From Magnetococcales bacterium (GTDB lineage Bacteria > Pseudomonadota > Magnetococcia > Magnetococcales > JADGCL01), in NCBI GenBank assembly GCA_015229005.1, contig JADGCL010000020.1:1-43682 (forward strand): a stretch of DNA of 43,682 nt. The letters run 5' to 3'. Both the position numbers and the translations under genes were made by a program. A model generated the notes under the pieces. The model was not told the DNA's origin. It was given only the letters and a program-made list of their open reading frames with translations, and ran no database searches. The stretch's first letter is position 1. Each line of letters starts with the position of its first letter. This document shows, piece after piece, positions 25,650 through 35,339 of this stretch.

Positions 25650-27488
25650 TCAACGACCGCCGATCCACCGCTCCTGCCGGGCATCGATCACAGTCAAGCC
25701 ACCGGCGGCGGTCAGGGTATGGATCCCCCGGAGCCCCGGCACCCCCTCGGGAAGGATGCGGATCACCGGACTCTCCCGATACTCTGCGGTGTCCCACCGC
25801 TCGATCCGGTTGAGGTTGAGCCCCCATCCGTACCCCCGGGAGCAATCCTGGGAGGGGCGCCACAACGCCCCATTCCAGGAGAGGATCCCCCCGGCGGGCC
25901 GGGCCCGACGCACATCCGAGACCACCGGGTTCCCCGGGTGCGGTCGCCAGGGACCCCGTATCGGCTCCTCGGCGAAAAACAGGAACAGCTCGTCCCAGGT
26001 CGAACTCCCGGGAGTTTCCGCCAGATTGACGAACATCCACCAGAGCCCGTCATGAAACCACAGGGTCGAATCCACCGCCCGAACCCCCCCCATGAGCTGC
26101 GCGTGCCGCTCCCAGCGCCAGGGAAATTCCACCGCCCGATAGACGACGATCTCGCCGACGGAACCGGAATCGGGAAGGAGGTACCACTCCCCCTCGAAAG
26201 AGAAGACGAAGGGGTAGGCCAGATGGTGCGGCTCCTCGAGCACCCTGACCGGGGAGGACCACTCCCCATCCGCCGAGAGGGTCAGCACCGCCAGATGCCC
26301 CTTGCCGATCCGGGTAATCAACTCCTCGACGAACAGAAAATACCGACCCTCGTGGCAAACCAGGTGCGGATCCGCCCAGAAACGGTCGGCGGGCGGGATG
26401 ATCGGGCGAAAGCGGGCAAGCTCGGTGGCCACCCCCTCCTGCCGGCAATCGAGAAGCCGCCACTGCTCCCGCCGGAGCAGGGACCCGACCTTGCCGGCCC
26501 CATATCTTCCAAGATGGCGAACAAGGGCCACGGCAAGCCCCGAACGTCGAGGCGAGACCGAAACCTCCTTCCTCGCCAATACCCCCTTCCGATCCGAGGC
26601 CTCCTCCCGATCCGAGGCCTCCTCCCGATCCGAAACCTCCTCGGGTTCCCAGCTCTCCATGGCCGCCAGGAAGGCCGCCTCTCCCTCCCTCGCCAACAGC
26701 GCCAACCGCCGCAGGGGGAAGGAGATCGCCTTCCAGACAGCGGCATGCCCGGTCCGTTCGACAGAGACCGGATCGACCGCCCCCCAGGAGCGATAGATCA
26801 CCCGTCCCCGGGGCCAGCGACCGTGGATCATCACCAGCTCGCCTGTCATGAGCCGCCGCCGTTCCAGGACTTCCCACAAACCCGGCAGCGCCGCCCCCAC
26901 CCCGCCGCCACCGGATCCCGCTTCGCCGGAGTCACCGAAACGAAGCTGCCAAACCCCGCAACCGGCCCCGTCTCGAAAGGCGGGCCATACCCTCCCCCCA
27001 CCGTTTCGCAGATCGACGATGACCTCGAGCCGCCAGGCCCGGACCGAGGCAGGATCCACCTCCCCCGCCTCGACCGTGACCACGGGGATGCTCCCCAGGA
27101 CTGCCGCCGCCTCCCGGAGCATCCAGGGATCTTCCCGGGAACCGCTGAAGCCTCCATCAAGTCGGTGAAAGAGACGCCATGCCAAGCGCTCCCAAGGGGT
27201 CCCCGGTCCGGAGCCGGCAGGCCACCCCGCCTCCCTCACCGACTTCGAGTCGGGGAGAATGAAAGCTACCTCCGCACGGCAATATCCGGAATCCCGAAGC
27301 CGTGCCACCAGGGTCGCTGCCCAGGCGGGGATAGTCGACCCCTCCAGGATCAGCCCGACCCTGACCACCGGCCTGCCGCCGAACGGGGTGACTCCGTCCC
27401 CCGCCACACCCAACTCCGTCGGACCCGTACAGACCCCCGCATCCACCCTACGCGCCCACGCATCCACCCCTATCTTTGGCCCGCCCAT
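25650..27488 (-). CDS. Large composite protein with formyltransferase-like N-terminus and GIPC-transferase/beta-fructosidase-like C-terminus
   Basis: 612 residues from the ATG at 27486-27488, chosen because GAAGG stands five bases upstream; a TTG at 27572 would add 28 unconvincing residues. The N-terminal 200 residues have an alpha/beta start (VRVGLILEGSTIPAWAATLV) like formyltransferase or UDP-sugar-modifying relatives. The C-terminal 270 residues show the five-bladed-propeller pattern seen in the N-terminal part of glucosamine inositolphosphorylceramide transferase-like proteins: DRFWADPHLVCHEGRYFLFVE, YPFVFSFEGEWYLLPDSG, DSTLWFHDGLWWMFVN, HPGNPVV. Between them is a variable linker with a repeated EASDRE hexapeptide. 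It probably processes sugars in the same polysaccharide pathway, being the first gene of the minus-strand block; the exact reaction is unknown. Confidence 0.72.
   Translation of the reverse strand: MGGPKIGVDAWARRVDAGVCTGPTELGVAGDGVTPFGGRPVVRVGLILEGSTIPAWAATLVARLRDSGYCRAEVAFILPDSKSVREAGWPAGSGPGTPWERLAWRLFHRLDGGFSGSREDPWMLREAAAVLGSIPVVTVEAGEVDPASVRAWRLEVIVDLRNGGGRVWPAFRDGAGCGVWQLRFGDSGEAGSGGGGVGAALPGLWEVLERRRLMTGELVMIHGRWPRGRVIYRSWGAVDPVSVERTGHAAVWKAISFPLRRLALLAREGEAAFLAAMESWEPEEVSDREEASDREEASDRKGVLARKEVSVSPRRSGLAVALVRHLGRYGAGKVGSLLRREQWRLLDCRQEGVATELARFRPIIPPADRFWADPHLVCHEGRYFLFVEELITRIGKGHLAVLTLSADGEWSSPVRVLEEPHHLAYPFVFSFEGEWYLLPDSGSVGEIVVYRAVEFPWRWERHAQLMGGVRAVDSTLWFHDGLWWMFVNLAETPGSSTWDELFLFFAEEPIRGPWRPHPGNPVVSDVRRARPAGGILSWNGALWRPSQDCSRGYGWGLNLNRIERWDTAEYRESPVIRILPEGVPGLRGIHTLTAAGGLTVIDARQERWIGGR
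26591..26644 (-). repeat. 18-bp tandem repeat coding for a hexapeptide repeat
   Basis: Units 26591-26608, 26609-26626 and 26627-26644 (GATCCGAGGCCTCCTCCC, the first two identical). On the coding strand they give the acidic hexapeptide repeat in the linker of the large composite protein. Being a multiple of three, changes in copy number would keep the frame. Confidence 0.8.
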
Positions 27489-27576
27489 GACACCCTTCTT
27501 GATCAATCCGGCATGGTTTTTCTCTTGCAGGGATCCGGAGAGCGTCACGCTCCCCGGCAGGGGTTGAGGCAACGCC

Positions 27577-27746
27577 CCAAAGTCAGGATTTTGACTTTGG
27601 CTTCTCGCGCCCTGTCAAACCAGGCGAACCCCGCATTTTTGCGGGGTTCACCCAGGCGGGCGCCTCGGCGCTCCCCGGAACCAGGATAACCCGGAATCCC
27701 GAACCGTCCAACCATCCCGAGTCGACCATTTCCACCGGAATGGTCG
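27577..27746. promoter_or_regulatory. Three hairpins in the divergent region between the composite gene and the sensor kinase
   Basis: The 369-base divergent gap 27489-27857 contains three perfect inverted repeats: CCAAAGTCA/TGACTTTGG (27577-27585 with 27592-27600), GAACCCCGCA/TGCGGGGTTC with a TTTT loop (27626-27635 with 27640-27649), and CGACCATT/AATGGTCG (27723-27730 with 27739-27746). None has a following T-tract in either direction. Because both flanking genes point away, they are not end-of-gene terminators; they could be leader structures or protein-binding sites. Confidence 0.6.
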
Positions 27747-27803
27747 TTGTTGTTGAAGAAGGGGGCCGGAGATCGCATACTGCACCGGGGGTGGGGAGAT
27801 TCA

Positions 27804-27833
27804 TTGACGACAGGAGAGAACCGAAAATAAAAA
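27804..27833 (+). promoter_or_regulatory. Possible sigma-70 promoter of the hybrid kinase gene
   Basis: TTGACG (27804-27809) and an AT-rich -10 such as TAAAAA (27828-27833) with an 18-base spacer, just before an A/T block and about 25 bases before the ATG. Confidence 0.4.
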
Positions 27834-27857
27834 TTTTTATTCCCGAGAGGGCCAGCC

Positions 27858-30575
27858 ATGGATCATCTCCCTGCGGGCAGTCTCTACAGGAATTTCATCA
27901 TCAAGCGGACCCTGCTGTTTCCCCTCATCGGCGGCATCGTTCTCATGCCGCTGCTCCTGGCGTTGTTCTCCTTCTCCGGGGAACGCGAGCGTGAGCGGGA
28001 CGCGGTCGCTCGGCCCATTTCCCTCCTGGCGGCCCGATTCCCGCAGGAGTTGAATCATCAGGCAGCCCTGATGCGGGGCTTTCTCCTCCTCCTGGCCCGC
28101 CAGAGGGAACTTTCGGCCCCCTTCCTCGAAGGCGACCGGGAATCGCTCCTTCAGGCTGCCGCACCTCTTTTCCAAAGCCTCGGGAAAGAGACCCGGATCA
28201 CCCATCTCTATTTCCACACCCGGGACGGCGTCAATTTCCTCCGGGTCCACCAGCCCGGGCGCTTCGGCGACCGGATCGAGCGTCTGACCCTGAAGCGGGC
28301 CATGGAGACGGGCCAAACGACCCATGGCATCGAGCTCGGCCCCCTGGGCAGCCTGACCCTGCGCGTGGTGATGCCCTGGTATCAGGGAGATCTCCCGATC
28401 GGCTACCTGGAGTTGGGCCTGGAGGTCAGTCACCTGGTCGACCGGTTGCGCGACTCTCTCGGCCTGCCCCTGGCAACACTCCTCCTCAAGTCGAACCTGG
28501 ACCGTACACTGTGGCAAGAGGGCGCCACCGCCCTCGGGTTGGACTCGGAATGGGACCGTTTCGACGAGGTGGTTTGCGTCGACCGGGGGGAGGTCAAGGA
28601 GCCCCGGGGACTCGAGGCCTTCATCCGCTCCGGCGCCTGGAAAGAGCCGGATCCCATCCGCACGGTGTGGGAGGGATCCGAGGGAAACCTGCTGAATTTC
28701 CACTACTTCGCCATTCCCATCCGGGTCATGGACGGGCAAACGGCGGGATACCTCATCGGGGAAAACGAACACCGGGCCTTCGACGACTCCTTGCGCTTCT
28801 CCCTCTCTCTCTTCACCGTCGCCGTCGCTCTCTCCACCGTGATCGCGATCCTCCTGTTCAGGATCCTCCGGGAAACCGAAAAGCGGGTCGGTATCGAGAC
28901 CCAGTCGCGCCTGGCCCTCGATCGCCTGCTCCAAGCCGCCCTGGTCAACCAGCCGTTCCCGCAGCAGATGGACCGCTGTCTGGAACTGATCCTGATGGGG
29001 TCGAAAGCGATCACCCGCCACAAGGGCGCCATCTTCCTGGTGGACGAGGAGGGAAAAAAACTGAACCTGGTCAGCCAGCGCGGTCTCTCGGCAAAACAAC
29101 TCGACAAGTGCCAACGGGTCCCCTTCGGCGTCTGCCTCTGCGGTCGCGCGGCCAGCGAAAAGAGCCTCGTCTTTTCCACCGATGGCAGGGGCCACCATCC
29201 ATCGCACGCCGGGGTCGCGGCGCACCACGGCCACTACGCCCTTCCCATCCTCCTGCAGGAGACCCTGTTGGGCGTCCTCACCGTCCAGGTGGAGGCGGGA
29301 CACTGCGAGGACCCGGACGAAAAGGCCTTCCTCCTGGCCGCCGCCAATACCCTCGCCAGCCTCATCGATCGCCATGAAACCCACCAGCGCCTGGAACACG
29401 CCCGGGAGGAGGCCGAACAGGCCGCGCGCGCCAAGAGTGAATTCCTGGCCACCATGAGCCACGAAATACGCACCCCAATGAACGTCGTCCTGGGATTGAG
29501 CGCACTCCTCCTCGAGACCGACTCGCCCCCGGAACAGCGCCAACACCTGGAATTGATCCATCGGTCCGGCGAGACGCTGTTGGCGATCATCAACGATGTC
29601 CTCGATTTCTCCCGGATCGATTCGGGCAAGCTCGCCCTGGTCAGCCTCCCCTTCTCCCCGGCCAGGATAGTGGAGGAAACCTCCCTGTTCCTGGGATTGA
29701 CCGCCCGAAAGAAAGGGCTCCGGCTGGTGGCGGAGGTGGCTCCCGGGGTCCCCGGGAGCATCCTGGGGGATGGCGGTCGGGTCCGACAGGTCCTGGTCAA
29801 CCTCGTGGGAAACGCCATCAAGTTCACCGACCGTGGCCACGTTCGGGTCGGTCTGACTCCCCACCCCGAGGAGGCAGACCACCTTCTCTTCACGGTCGCC
29901 GACTCGGGCATCGGCATCGCCCCCCACGACCGGGAGCGAATATTCGACCGGTTCACCCAAGCCGATTCGGGGATCAGCCGCCGTCACGGGGGAACCGGCC
30001 TGGGGCTCACCATCTCCCGGGAGCTGGTGGGTTTGATGGGCGGGCGATTATGGGTGGAAAGCCGTCCGGGAGAGGGCAGCACCTTCTTCTTCACCCTCCC
30101 CGCACCCAGGGGAGAACCCCCGGAACCTCGGCCAGAGGCGGCGACACCCGCTGTCGAGGCTACGACGGCGACGCCCAGGAAGATCCTCCTCGCGGAAGAT
30201 TCCGAGGACAACCAACTCCTGTTCCAGGCCTACCTGAAGAAGACCCCGCATCGCCTCGTCATCGCCAACGACGGGTCGGAAGCGGTGGCATGCGTCCAGC
30301 GGGAGAGTTTCGATCTGGTCTTCATGGACATCCAGATGCCCAACATGGACGGATACGAGGCCACCCGTGCCATCCGTCTCTGGGAGCGACGAGAGGGACG
30401 CCACCCCCTGAGAATCGTCGCCTTGAGCGCCCACGCCTCCATCACCAGGCGGGAGGAGAGTCTGGAGGCCGGTTGCGACGACCATCTGTCCAAGCCCATC
30501 GACAAACAGAGATTCCTCGCGGCCATTCACTGGAATGACCAACTTGCGGAGCCGCCCGGGAGCCCCGACCGTTGA
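27858..30575 (+). CDS. Hybrid sensor histidine kinase/response regulator
   Basis: 905 residues. TM1 at about 19-39, a periplasmic sensor region of about 270 residues (double-Cache-like: [20 protein letters not shown], then a long alpha/beta stretch), TM2 at about 313-335, a GAF-like domain at 345-500 with several Cys and His ([31 protein letters not shown]), HisKA with phospho-acceptor H535 ([13 protein letters not shown]), an HATPase domain with N and G boxes ([32 protein letters not shown]) and a C-terminal receiver with D824 ([16 protein letters not shown]). The product is a complete phosphorelay start; the output partner is not adjacent. The ATG at 27858 follows GAGAGGG. It is convergent with the glycosyltransferase at 30610, 34 bases away, and divergent from the polysaccharide block, which it might regulate (inference). 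Confidence 0.93.
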   Translation: MDHLPAGSLYRNFIIKRTLLFPLIGGIVLMPLLLALFSFSGERERERDAVARPISLLAARFPQELNHQAALMRGFLLLLARQRELSAPFLEGDRESLLQAAAPLFQSLGKETRITHLYFHTRDGVNFLRVHQPGRFGDRIERLTLKRAMETGQTTHGIELGPLGSLTLRVVMPWYQGDLPIGYLELGLEVSHLVDRLRDSLGLPLATLLLKSNLDRTLWQEGATALGLDSEWDRFDEVVCVDRGEVKEPRGLEAFIRSGAWKEPDPIRTVWEGSEGNLLNFHYFAIPIRVMDGQTAGYLIGENEHRAFDDSLRFSLSLFTVAVALSTVIAILLFRILRETEKRVGIETQSRLALDRLLQAALVNQPFPQQMDRCLELILMGSKAITRHKGAIFLVDEEGKKLNLVSQRGLSAKQLDKCQRVPFGVCLCGRAASEKSLVFSTDGRGHHPSHAGVAAHHGHYALPILLQETLLGVLTVQVEAGHCEDPDEKAFLLAAANTLASLIDRHETHQRLEHAREEAEQAARAKSEFLATMSHEIRTPMNVVLGLSALLLETDSPPEQRQHLELIHRSGETLLAIINDVLDFSRIDSGKLALVSLPFSPARIVEETSLFLGLTARKKGLRLVAEVAPGVPGSILGDGGRVRQVLVNLVGNAIKFTDRGHVRVGLTPHPEEADHLLFTVADSGIGIAPHDRERIFDRFTQADSGISRRHGGTGLGLTISRELVGLMGGRLWVESRPGEGSTFFFTLPAPRGEPPEPRPEAATPAVEATTATPRKILLAEDSEDNQLLFQAYLKKTPHRLVIANDGSEAVACVQRESFDLVFMDIQMPNMDGYEATRAIRLWERREGRHPLRIVALSAHASITRREESLEAGCDDHLSKPIDKQRFLAAIHWNDQLAEPPGSPDR

Positions 30576-30609
30576 GACGGCCTGCGGGAAAGATCGAAAC
30601 CCCCGCCGA

Positions 30610-31890
30610 TCACCGACCCGCCGCACCGCCGCCGGGAGGAGAAGATCGACGCTTGCAGACGGCCTCGAAGAGGCTCGCCAACTCCCGCGAACTCTCGTCC
30701 CACGAAAAGCGGCGGGAGAACTCTCGCGTCACCTCCCGCCCCGGACGGCTCTCCCCCAAACGGGTCAGGGCCTCGACCAGGGCCTCGGGAGTGCGTTCGG
30801 TCATCAACACCCCGGCCGCCGGATGCGTCAGCACCTCGGAAATGCCCCCAACCGCGGTGGCCACCACCGGGGTCCCGCAAGCCAGAGACTCGTAGATGAC
30901 GTTGGGAATCCCTTCCCGGGTGGAGGCCACCACCAATAGATCCGCCTCCGCATGAAAACGCCAGGTCTCCTCGGGGGCCACCTCGCCCACGAAGCGAACC
31001 CGCCCCGCCACACCCAGCTCTCGCGCCAGTCCCTCCAGCTTTTCCCGCTCCGGCCCCTCGCCGACGATCGTCAATGCCGCTCGCGGCAGGGCCGGAAGGG
31101 CGCGAATCACCAGATCGGTCCCCTTGTGAGGAACCAGATTGCCCATGCACAAAAGGGCCAGGGGCCGATCCCCCGGACCCGGCGAACCGGCCCCAGAAAG
31201 GGGACTGCGGGGAGCGGGGGAAACCTCCGGCGGATGGAAATGTTCCCAGTCCACGCCGTTGCGCACCACCCGGACCTTCGCCTCCGGCACCCCCAACCGC
31301 ACGAGTCGTTGTCGCAAATCCATCGAGATGGTGACCAGGGCCGCCGCCTGCCCGGCGGCCCAGCGGATCAGGTGCCGCGGCGCGGCATACCCGGCAATGG
31401 CGTTGAGGTCACTTCCCCGGGAGGTGACCACCACCGGGACATTCAGGAGCCGGCCAAGGAGAGCCGCCGCAACCCCATCCGGATAGAAATAATGGGCATC
31501 GATCAGATCGAAACCACAACCCTGACGGCGCAGGCGGGAGAGAAACGGGGCCACGGCGGCGGCAAGGAGAAAGGGGGCCAGGCTCATCCCGACCTTCGGA
31601 ATCACCGGGTAGCGGGGATGGTGGACGACCACCCCCTGCCGATCCTCCCGTCGGGGGACGCGGGCGAACACACCGTAACGACCGAAACAGGCATGGCCCA
31701 GGGGAAACCAGGGAACCGGGGCCACCACCGCGACGACCTCGGCCCCGTTCCGACGCAGGGAATCCATGCGCCGGGCAACGAAAATGCCGTGGCGCAACTG
31801 CTCCGAATTCGGAAAAAGGGTCGAGAAAAGGAGGACCCGCGGGCGGAACGCCCGCGGGTCCTCCTGCCGAACCTCACACAAGACCGTCAA
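30610..31890 (-). CDS. Glycosyltransferase family 4
   Basis: 426 residues with GT-B fold: RVLLFSTLFPNSEQLRHGIF at the N-terminus, DLIDAHYFYPDGVAAALLGR, VVTSRGSDLN, RVVRNGVDWEHFHPP, LCMGNLVPHKGTDLVIRAL, GEGPEREKLEGLARELG and the donor site STREGIPNVIYESLACGTPVVATAVGG. It likely adds sugar in exopolysaccharide synthesis. The start is unusual: the only in-frame candidates before the conserved RVLLFSTLFPN are TTG codons, the first at 31888-31890 with GGGGGT four bases upstream and 11 bases after the chemoreceptor stop. A 16-bp terminator-like hairpin lies inside codons 9-21, so translation of the gene would run across the chemoreceptor terminator. The gene is convergent with the hybrid kinase. 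Confidence 0.9.
   Translation of the reverse strand: MTVLCEVRQEDPRAFRPRVLLFSTLFPNSEQLRHGIFVARRMDSLRRNGAEVVAVVAPVPWFPLGHACFGRYGVFARVPRREDRQGVVVHHPRYPVIPKVGMSLAPFLLAAAVAPFLSRLRRQGCGFDLIDAHYFYPDGVAAALLGRLLNVPVVVTSRGSDLNAIAGYAAPRHLIRWAAGQAAALVTISMDLRQRLVRLGVPEAKVRVVRNGVDWEHFHPPEVSPAPRSPLSGAGSPGPGDRPLALLCMGNLVPHKGTDLVIRALPALPRAALTIVGEGPEREKLEGLARELGVAGRVRFVGEVAPEETWRFHAEADLLVVASTREGIPNVIYESLACGTPVVATAVGGISEVLTHPAAGVLMTERTPEALVEALTRLGESRPGREVTREFSRRFSWDESSRELASLFEAVCKRRSSPPGGGAAGR
31820..31864 (-). terminator. Intrinsic-terminator-like hairpin of the chemoreceptor gene, inside the next gene's 5' end
   Basis: GGAGGACCCGCGGGCG (31830-31845) and its exact complement (31849-31864) form a 16-bp stem with a 3-base loop. 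On the minus strand it is followed by CTTTTCTC, so it would work for transcripts leaving the chemoreceptor gene that ends at 31902. It lies within the first codons of the downstream glycosyltransferase, an unusual position that suggests attenuation of that gene. Confidence 0.6.
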
Positions 31891-31901
31891 CAGACCCCCA
31901 C

Positions 31902-33773
31902 CTAAAACCGCTCGAACTCATCATCCGAACCGCCGCCATGGCCCTTGCCGCCCATATCGAGGTCCACACCCTTGGCAGGCGCCGTGCGCACCGGCTGCGG
32001 CAGGGCCGCCACTTTCCTGGCCTTCGGTGCCACCGCCCCCCTGGAGGAGTTGACCCCACCACCGGCCCCCGCAGGAGCGGAGGCCCGTGCAGAGGAACTC
32101 CGCCCACTGCGAAGCCCCGCCCCGCGTCCCTCCGATCCCCCCTCGCCCTTGAAAAAGGCCGTCGCCGCAAGCAGCTCCTCCGACTGGTGCGACAAATCGC
32201 CCGCCGTCGCCGACACCTCCTCCGAGGCCCCGGCGTTCCTCTGGATCACCTCGTCCAACTGCTGGATCGCCTGATTGATCTCGGAAGCCCCCTGATTCTG
32301 CTCCCGGGAACTGGCCGAAATCTCCTGGATCAACTCGGCGGTCCGCTGAATGTCCGGGACCAGCTTCGCCAGCAGGGAGCCCGCCCGCTCCGCGACCGAA
32401 ACGCTGGAAACGGAAAGGTGGGTGATCTCCCCCGCCGCCGCCTGGCTGCGCTCGGCGAGCTTCCGCACCTCGGCGGCCACCACCGCGAAGCCCTTGCCAT
32501 GCTCGCCCGCACGGGCCGCTTCGATGGCGGCGTTGAGGGCCAGCAGATTGGTCTGCCGCGCAATCTCCTCGACGATCGATATCTTGCCCGCGATCTCCTT
32601 CATCGCCCCCACCGCCTCGGCGACCGCCTGCCCACCCTGGGCGGCATCCTCCGCAGCCTTGGTGGCGATGGACTCCGTTTGAGCGGCATTGTCGGTATTC
32701 TGGGTGATGTTCGCGGTCATCTCCTCCATCGCCGCCGAGGTCTCCTCGATGCTCGACGCCTGCTTGGTGGCACCCTCGGCGATCACCTCGGAGCTCGAAG
32801 CAAGCTGAAGACTCCCGGCGGAAAGACTTTGGGCCGCGAACTTGACCCTATCGACCACCTCGGAGAGCCTCTCCGCTGCTCGATTGAGCGCCGTCCCCGC
32901 CTCGCCCACCTCGTCGGCGGAGATCACCTTCACCCGGGCCGAGAGGTCGCCCTGGGAAAATTTCACGAGCCCTGCGGAGATCTCCACCACCGGCCCCTGG
33001 ACGAACTTCCGGATCACCAGGGTGAAAAGCCCGCCACCGATGACCAGCACCGCCAGCATCAGCAGCAACACCTTGACCGTCTCGGCATTCTTGATCCCCT
33101 CCAACTCGGCCAGCGGCGCCGTCAAGGTCAGGACGCCCACCCGGTCCCCCACCTTCCACCCCTCCAGCGCGAACCCGAAGACATCCTTGTCATCGCCGAC
33201 GGGATTGGTCGCAGGGTTCCCGTGGCAGATCAGACAACCCTCGTCGGCGACGATCTCACGAGCAAAAAGAAACTGGCCCGCCTCCCGGTCTTCCGTCGCC
33301 AACTCCTTCACCTTCTCCTGCTGCATCCGGTCCATGAGGCGCAGTTCCGCCGGCGTGGCCTGGGCCTTGGGGTCGCGCGGCTGCGTCCGCTTGGCGGCGC
33401 GCATGACGAACCCCGCCTCCTTGGCCGCCTTGTGGCCCGACTTGAGCATGACGATCACCGGAATCGTGGCATGCAGCGCGGTCCCACGGGCGCACTCCAA
33501 CCGGCCCTCGACGGCACTCTGGCTCCGGCATTTCATCGCCTCCTTCCAGAGTTCGTCCTTGAACAGACGCTTCTTCCAGGCCTCCCCCAACTGCTGGCGA
33601 ACCTCCTCGCCCTGGGTCAGGATGCCGACCGAAACCAACGACTTCTCATGGATGAAATCGTCGACGATCCGGGAGAGGAAAACCGAGCCCACGACCAGCA
33701 TGGCGACGACGAAAACACCCACGAACATCCCGACGATTTTTTTCGAGAAACCAAGATTCAGGAACCAGTTCAT
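31902..33773 (-). CDS. Methyl-accepting chemotaxis protein with periplasmic heme-binding (DUF3365-type) sensor
   Basis: 623 residues. TM1 at about 12-34, a periplasmic domain at 35-232, TM2 at 233-255, HAMP, then a full signalling domain with the hairpin tip [31 protein letters not shown]. The sensor has one heme c motif, C180-L-I-C-H184 (followed by GNPATNP), as in DUF3365/Tll0287-like domains, suggesting redox or gas sensing. After a long Gly/Ala/Ser-rich linker the protein ends DEFERF, which fits the x-aromatic-x-x-aromatic pentapeptide that tethers CheR and CheB. The ATG at 33771-33773 follows GGGAGGG and gives a clean [15 protein letters not shown] start; the frame continues far upstream without meaning. 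It is divergent from the RND operon. No che genes are adjacent. Confidence 0.93.
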   Translation of the reverse strand: MNWFLNLGFSKKIVGMFVGVFVVAMLVVGSVFLSRIVDDFIHEKSLVSVGILTQGEEVRQQLGEAWKKRLFKDELWKEAMKCRSQSAVEGRLECARGTALHATIPVIVMLKSGHKAAKEAGFVMRAAKRTQPRDPKAQATPAELRLMDRMQQEKVKELATEDREAGQFLFAREIVADEGCLICHGNPATNPVGDDKDVFGFALEGWKVGDRVGVLTLTAPLAELEGIKNAETVKVLLLMLAVLVIGGGLFTLVIRKFVQGPVVEISAGLVKFSQGDLSARVKVISADEVGEAGTALNRAAERLSEVVDRVKFAAQSLSAGSLQLASSSEVIAEGATKQASSIEETSAAMEEMTANITQNTDNAAQTESIATKAAEDAAQGGQAVAEAVGAMKEIAGKISIVEEIARQTNLLALNAAIEAARAGEHGKGFAVVAAEVRKLAERSQAAAGEITHLSVSSVSVAERAGSLLAKLVPDIQRTAELIQEISASSREQNQGASEINQAIQQLDEVIQRNAGASEEVSATAGDLSHQSEELLAATAFFKGEGGSEGRGAGLRSGRSSSARASAPAGAGGGVNSSRGAVAPKARKVAALPQPVRTAPAKGVDLDMGGKGHGGGSDDEFERF

Positions 33774-33944
33774 GCCATCCCTCCCCTGCCGTACAAATCG
33801 CTGCCAGGCAAGGACTCCCCCCCCCCTGCAGCCACGCAGGAAGTCATCGCGCCAACCATCCCCGGTGGATGGTATCCCCAGTTGATATCCCGTGACCAGG
33901 GATGGCACGAAAAGGCGCCCCCTCCCCGGCAATCTTCCGGTCGA

Positions 33945-33973
33945 TTGACACGGGATGGGGCCGGGCCTACCCT
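33945..33973 (+). promoter_or_regulatory. Sigma-70-like promoter of the RND operon
   Basis: Perfect TTGACA (33945-33950), 17-base spacer, TACCCT (33968-33973). It lies 65 bases before the adaptor GTG in the 264-base divergent region shared with the chemoreceptor. Confidence 0.5.
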
Positions 33974-34037
33974 GAGAGGGGCCTATGGCAGAGGGCCTTT
34001 TGCCCGGCTTTGCCGGTATCAGACCAGGGATGGCCTC

Positions 34038-35339
34038 GTGCGACACTCTCCTTCGTTTCCGGATTGCCTCCGACTCCTCCTCTTCCTGGGTCTGGCTGGG
34101 ACCGGGCCTGTGGCAACGGTCACAGCCGCTCCCGAGGAGGCGAAAACTGCCCCCAGGGCGGCATTGACCGTCACGACCATCGCCCCCCGGAGCGAGGTCT
34201 GGCCGGAAACCATTCGCGCCGGCGGCGCCCTCTTCGCCTGGCGCGACCTGGCGGTCGCCGCCCAGGTGGGGGGTCTCGCAGTGGTCGAGATGCCGGTGGA
34301 GGTCGGTTCCGTGGTCCATCGCGGCGATCTCCTGGCACGCCTGGCCCAGGACAGCCTCAAGGCGCTCGTCGCCCAGAAGGAGGCCGAGGTGGCCCGGGCC
34401 AGGGCCGCCCTGGAAGAGGCCGTGGCCAATGGCGAGCGCGCCCGCAAGGCCCGGGGAGGAGAGGCCTTCTCCGAGCAGAAGATCGTCCAGTATCTGGTCG
34501 CCGAGAAGAGCGCCAAGGCTGCGGTCGCCGTCGCCGAGGCGGCGCTTCGGGTCGAGGAGGTCCGCCTCGCCCAGACCGAGTTCCGCGCCTTCGCCGACGG
34601 GGTGATCACCGCCCGGGGGGTCACCCTCGGGAGCGTCGTTCCCGTCGGCGCCGAACTCTTTCGTATCCTGGTGGAGGGACGGGTCGAGTGGCGGGCGGAA
34701 CTCGTTGCCTCGCAACTGGCGGCAGTACATCCCGGGCAGGCCGTCGAGGTCCGTCCCGCCTCCGGCGGGAGCATCACCGGTCGGGTCCGGGTGGTGGCCC
34801 CAACCCTGGATGCCGCCACCCGCAAGGCCATCGCCTACGTCGACCTGCCTGCCGACAGCGGCGCCCGACCCGGCATGTTCGCCCAGGGGACCATCACCGT
34901 CGGCGAACGCCCGGCACTCTCGGTCCCGCAATCGGCGGTCGTCTTCCGCGACGGCCACGCCTACCTCTTCGGCATCGACCCCGAGGAGCGGGTAGTGCGT
35001 CACAAGGTGACCATCGGTCGCCACCACCAGGGCCGGGTCGAGATCCTCGGGGCCCCCCCGGAGTTGACCCGGGTCGTCGCCACCGGCGGCGCCTTCCTCA
35101 ACCAGGGCGACCGGGTCCGGGTCGTCAGCGAGGCGGCGCCAGCCTCTCCGGATGACTCCGCAGTCGCCATCGCCACCCCCGCCGACACTCTTCCCGGATC
35201 CGGATCCGAAGCCCCCGCCGGCACCCCGGTCACGCATCCGCCTACTGCTGCCGTCGACACTCCCTGCACAGCCACGCCGACCGCCGCTGCGGACACGCCT
35301 TGCGCAGCCCCACCGGCGACAGCAGACCCCGATCCATGA
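34038..35339 (+). CDS. RND efflux periplasmic adaptor (membrane fusion protein)
   Basis: 433 residues. Periplasmic adaptors link an RND pump to an outer-membrane channel. From the GTG at 34038 the protein begins with a signal peptide (basic RHSPSF, hydrophobic [16 protein letters not shown], then VTAAPEE). It continues with a barrel-sandwich half ([26 protein letters not shown]), a coiled-coil hairpin with Ala/Glu-rich helices (about residues 110-170), the second lipoyl half ([23 protein letters not shown]) and the beta-barrel domain ([20 protein letters not shown]). The tail of about 60 residues is Pro/Ala/Thr-rich with repeated DTPC. The frame is open much further upstream, but that part is antisense to the chemoreceptor. 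The stop overlaps the pump start as ATGA, implying translational coupling. Confidence 0.88.
   Translation: MRHSPSFPDCLRLLLFLGLAGTGPVATVTAAPEEAKTAPRAALTVTTIAPRSEVWPETIRAGGALFAWRDLAVAAQVGGLAVVEMPVEVGSVVHRGDLLARLAQDSLKALVAQKEAEVARARAALEEAVANGERARKARGGEAFSEQKIVQYLVAEKSAKAAVAVAEAALRVEEVRLAQTEFRAFADGVITARGVTLGSVVPVGAELFRILVEGRVEWRAELVASQLAAVHPGQAVEVRPASGGSITGRVRVVAPTLDAATRKAIAYVDLPADSGARPGMFAQGTITVGERPALSVPQSAVVFRDGHAYLFGIDPEERVVRHKVTIGRHHQGRVEILGAPPELTRVVATGGAFLNQGDRVRVVSEAAPASPDDSAVAIATPADTLPGSGSEAPAGTPVTHPPTAAVDTPCTATPTAAADTPCAAPPATADPDP

Noticed and set aside
27626..27649. Intrinsic terminator formed by GAACCCCGCA/TGCGGGGTTC
   Set aside because: No T-tract follows on either strand and both neighbouring genes point away from it.
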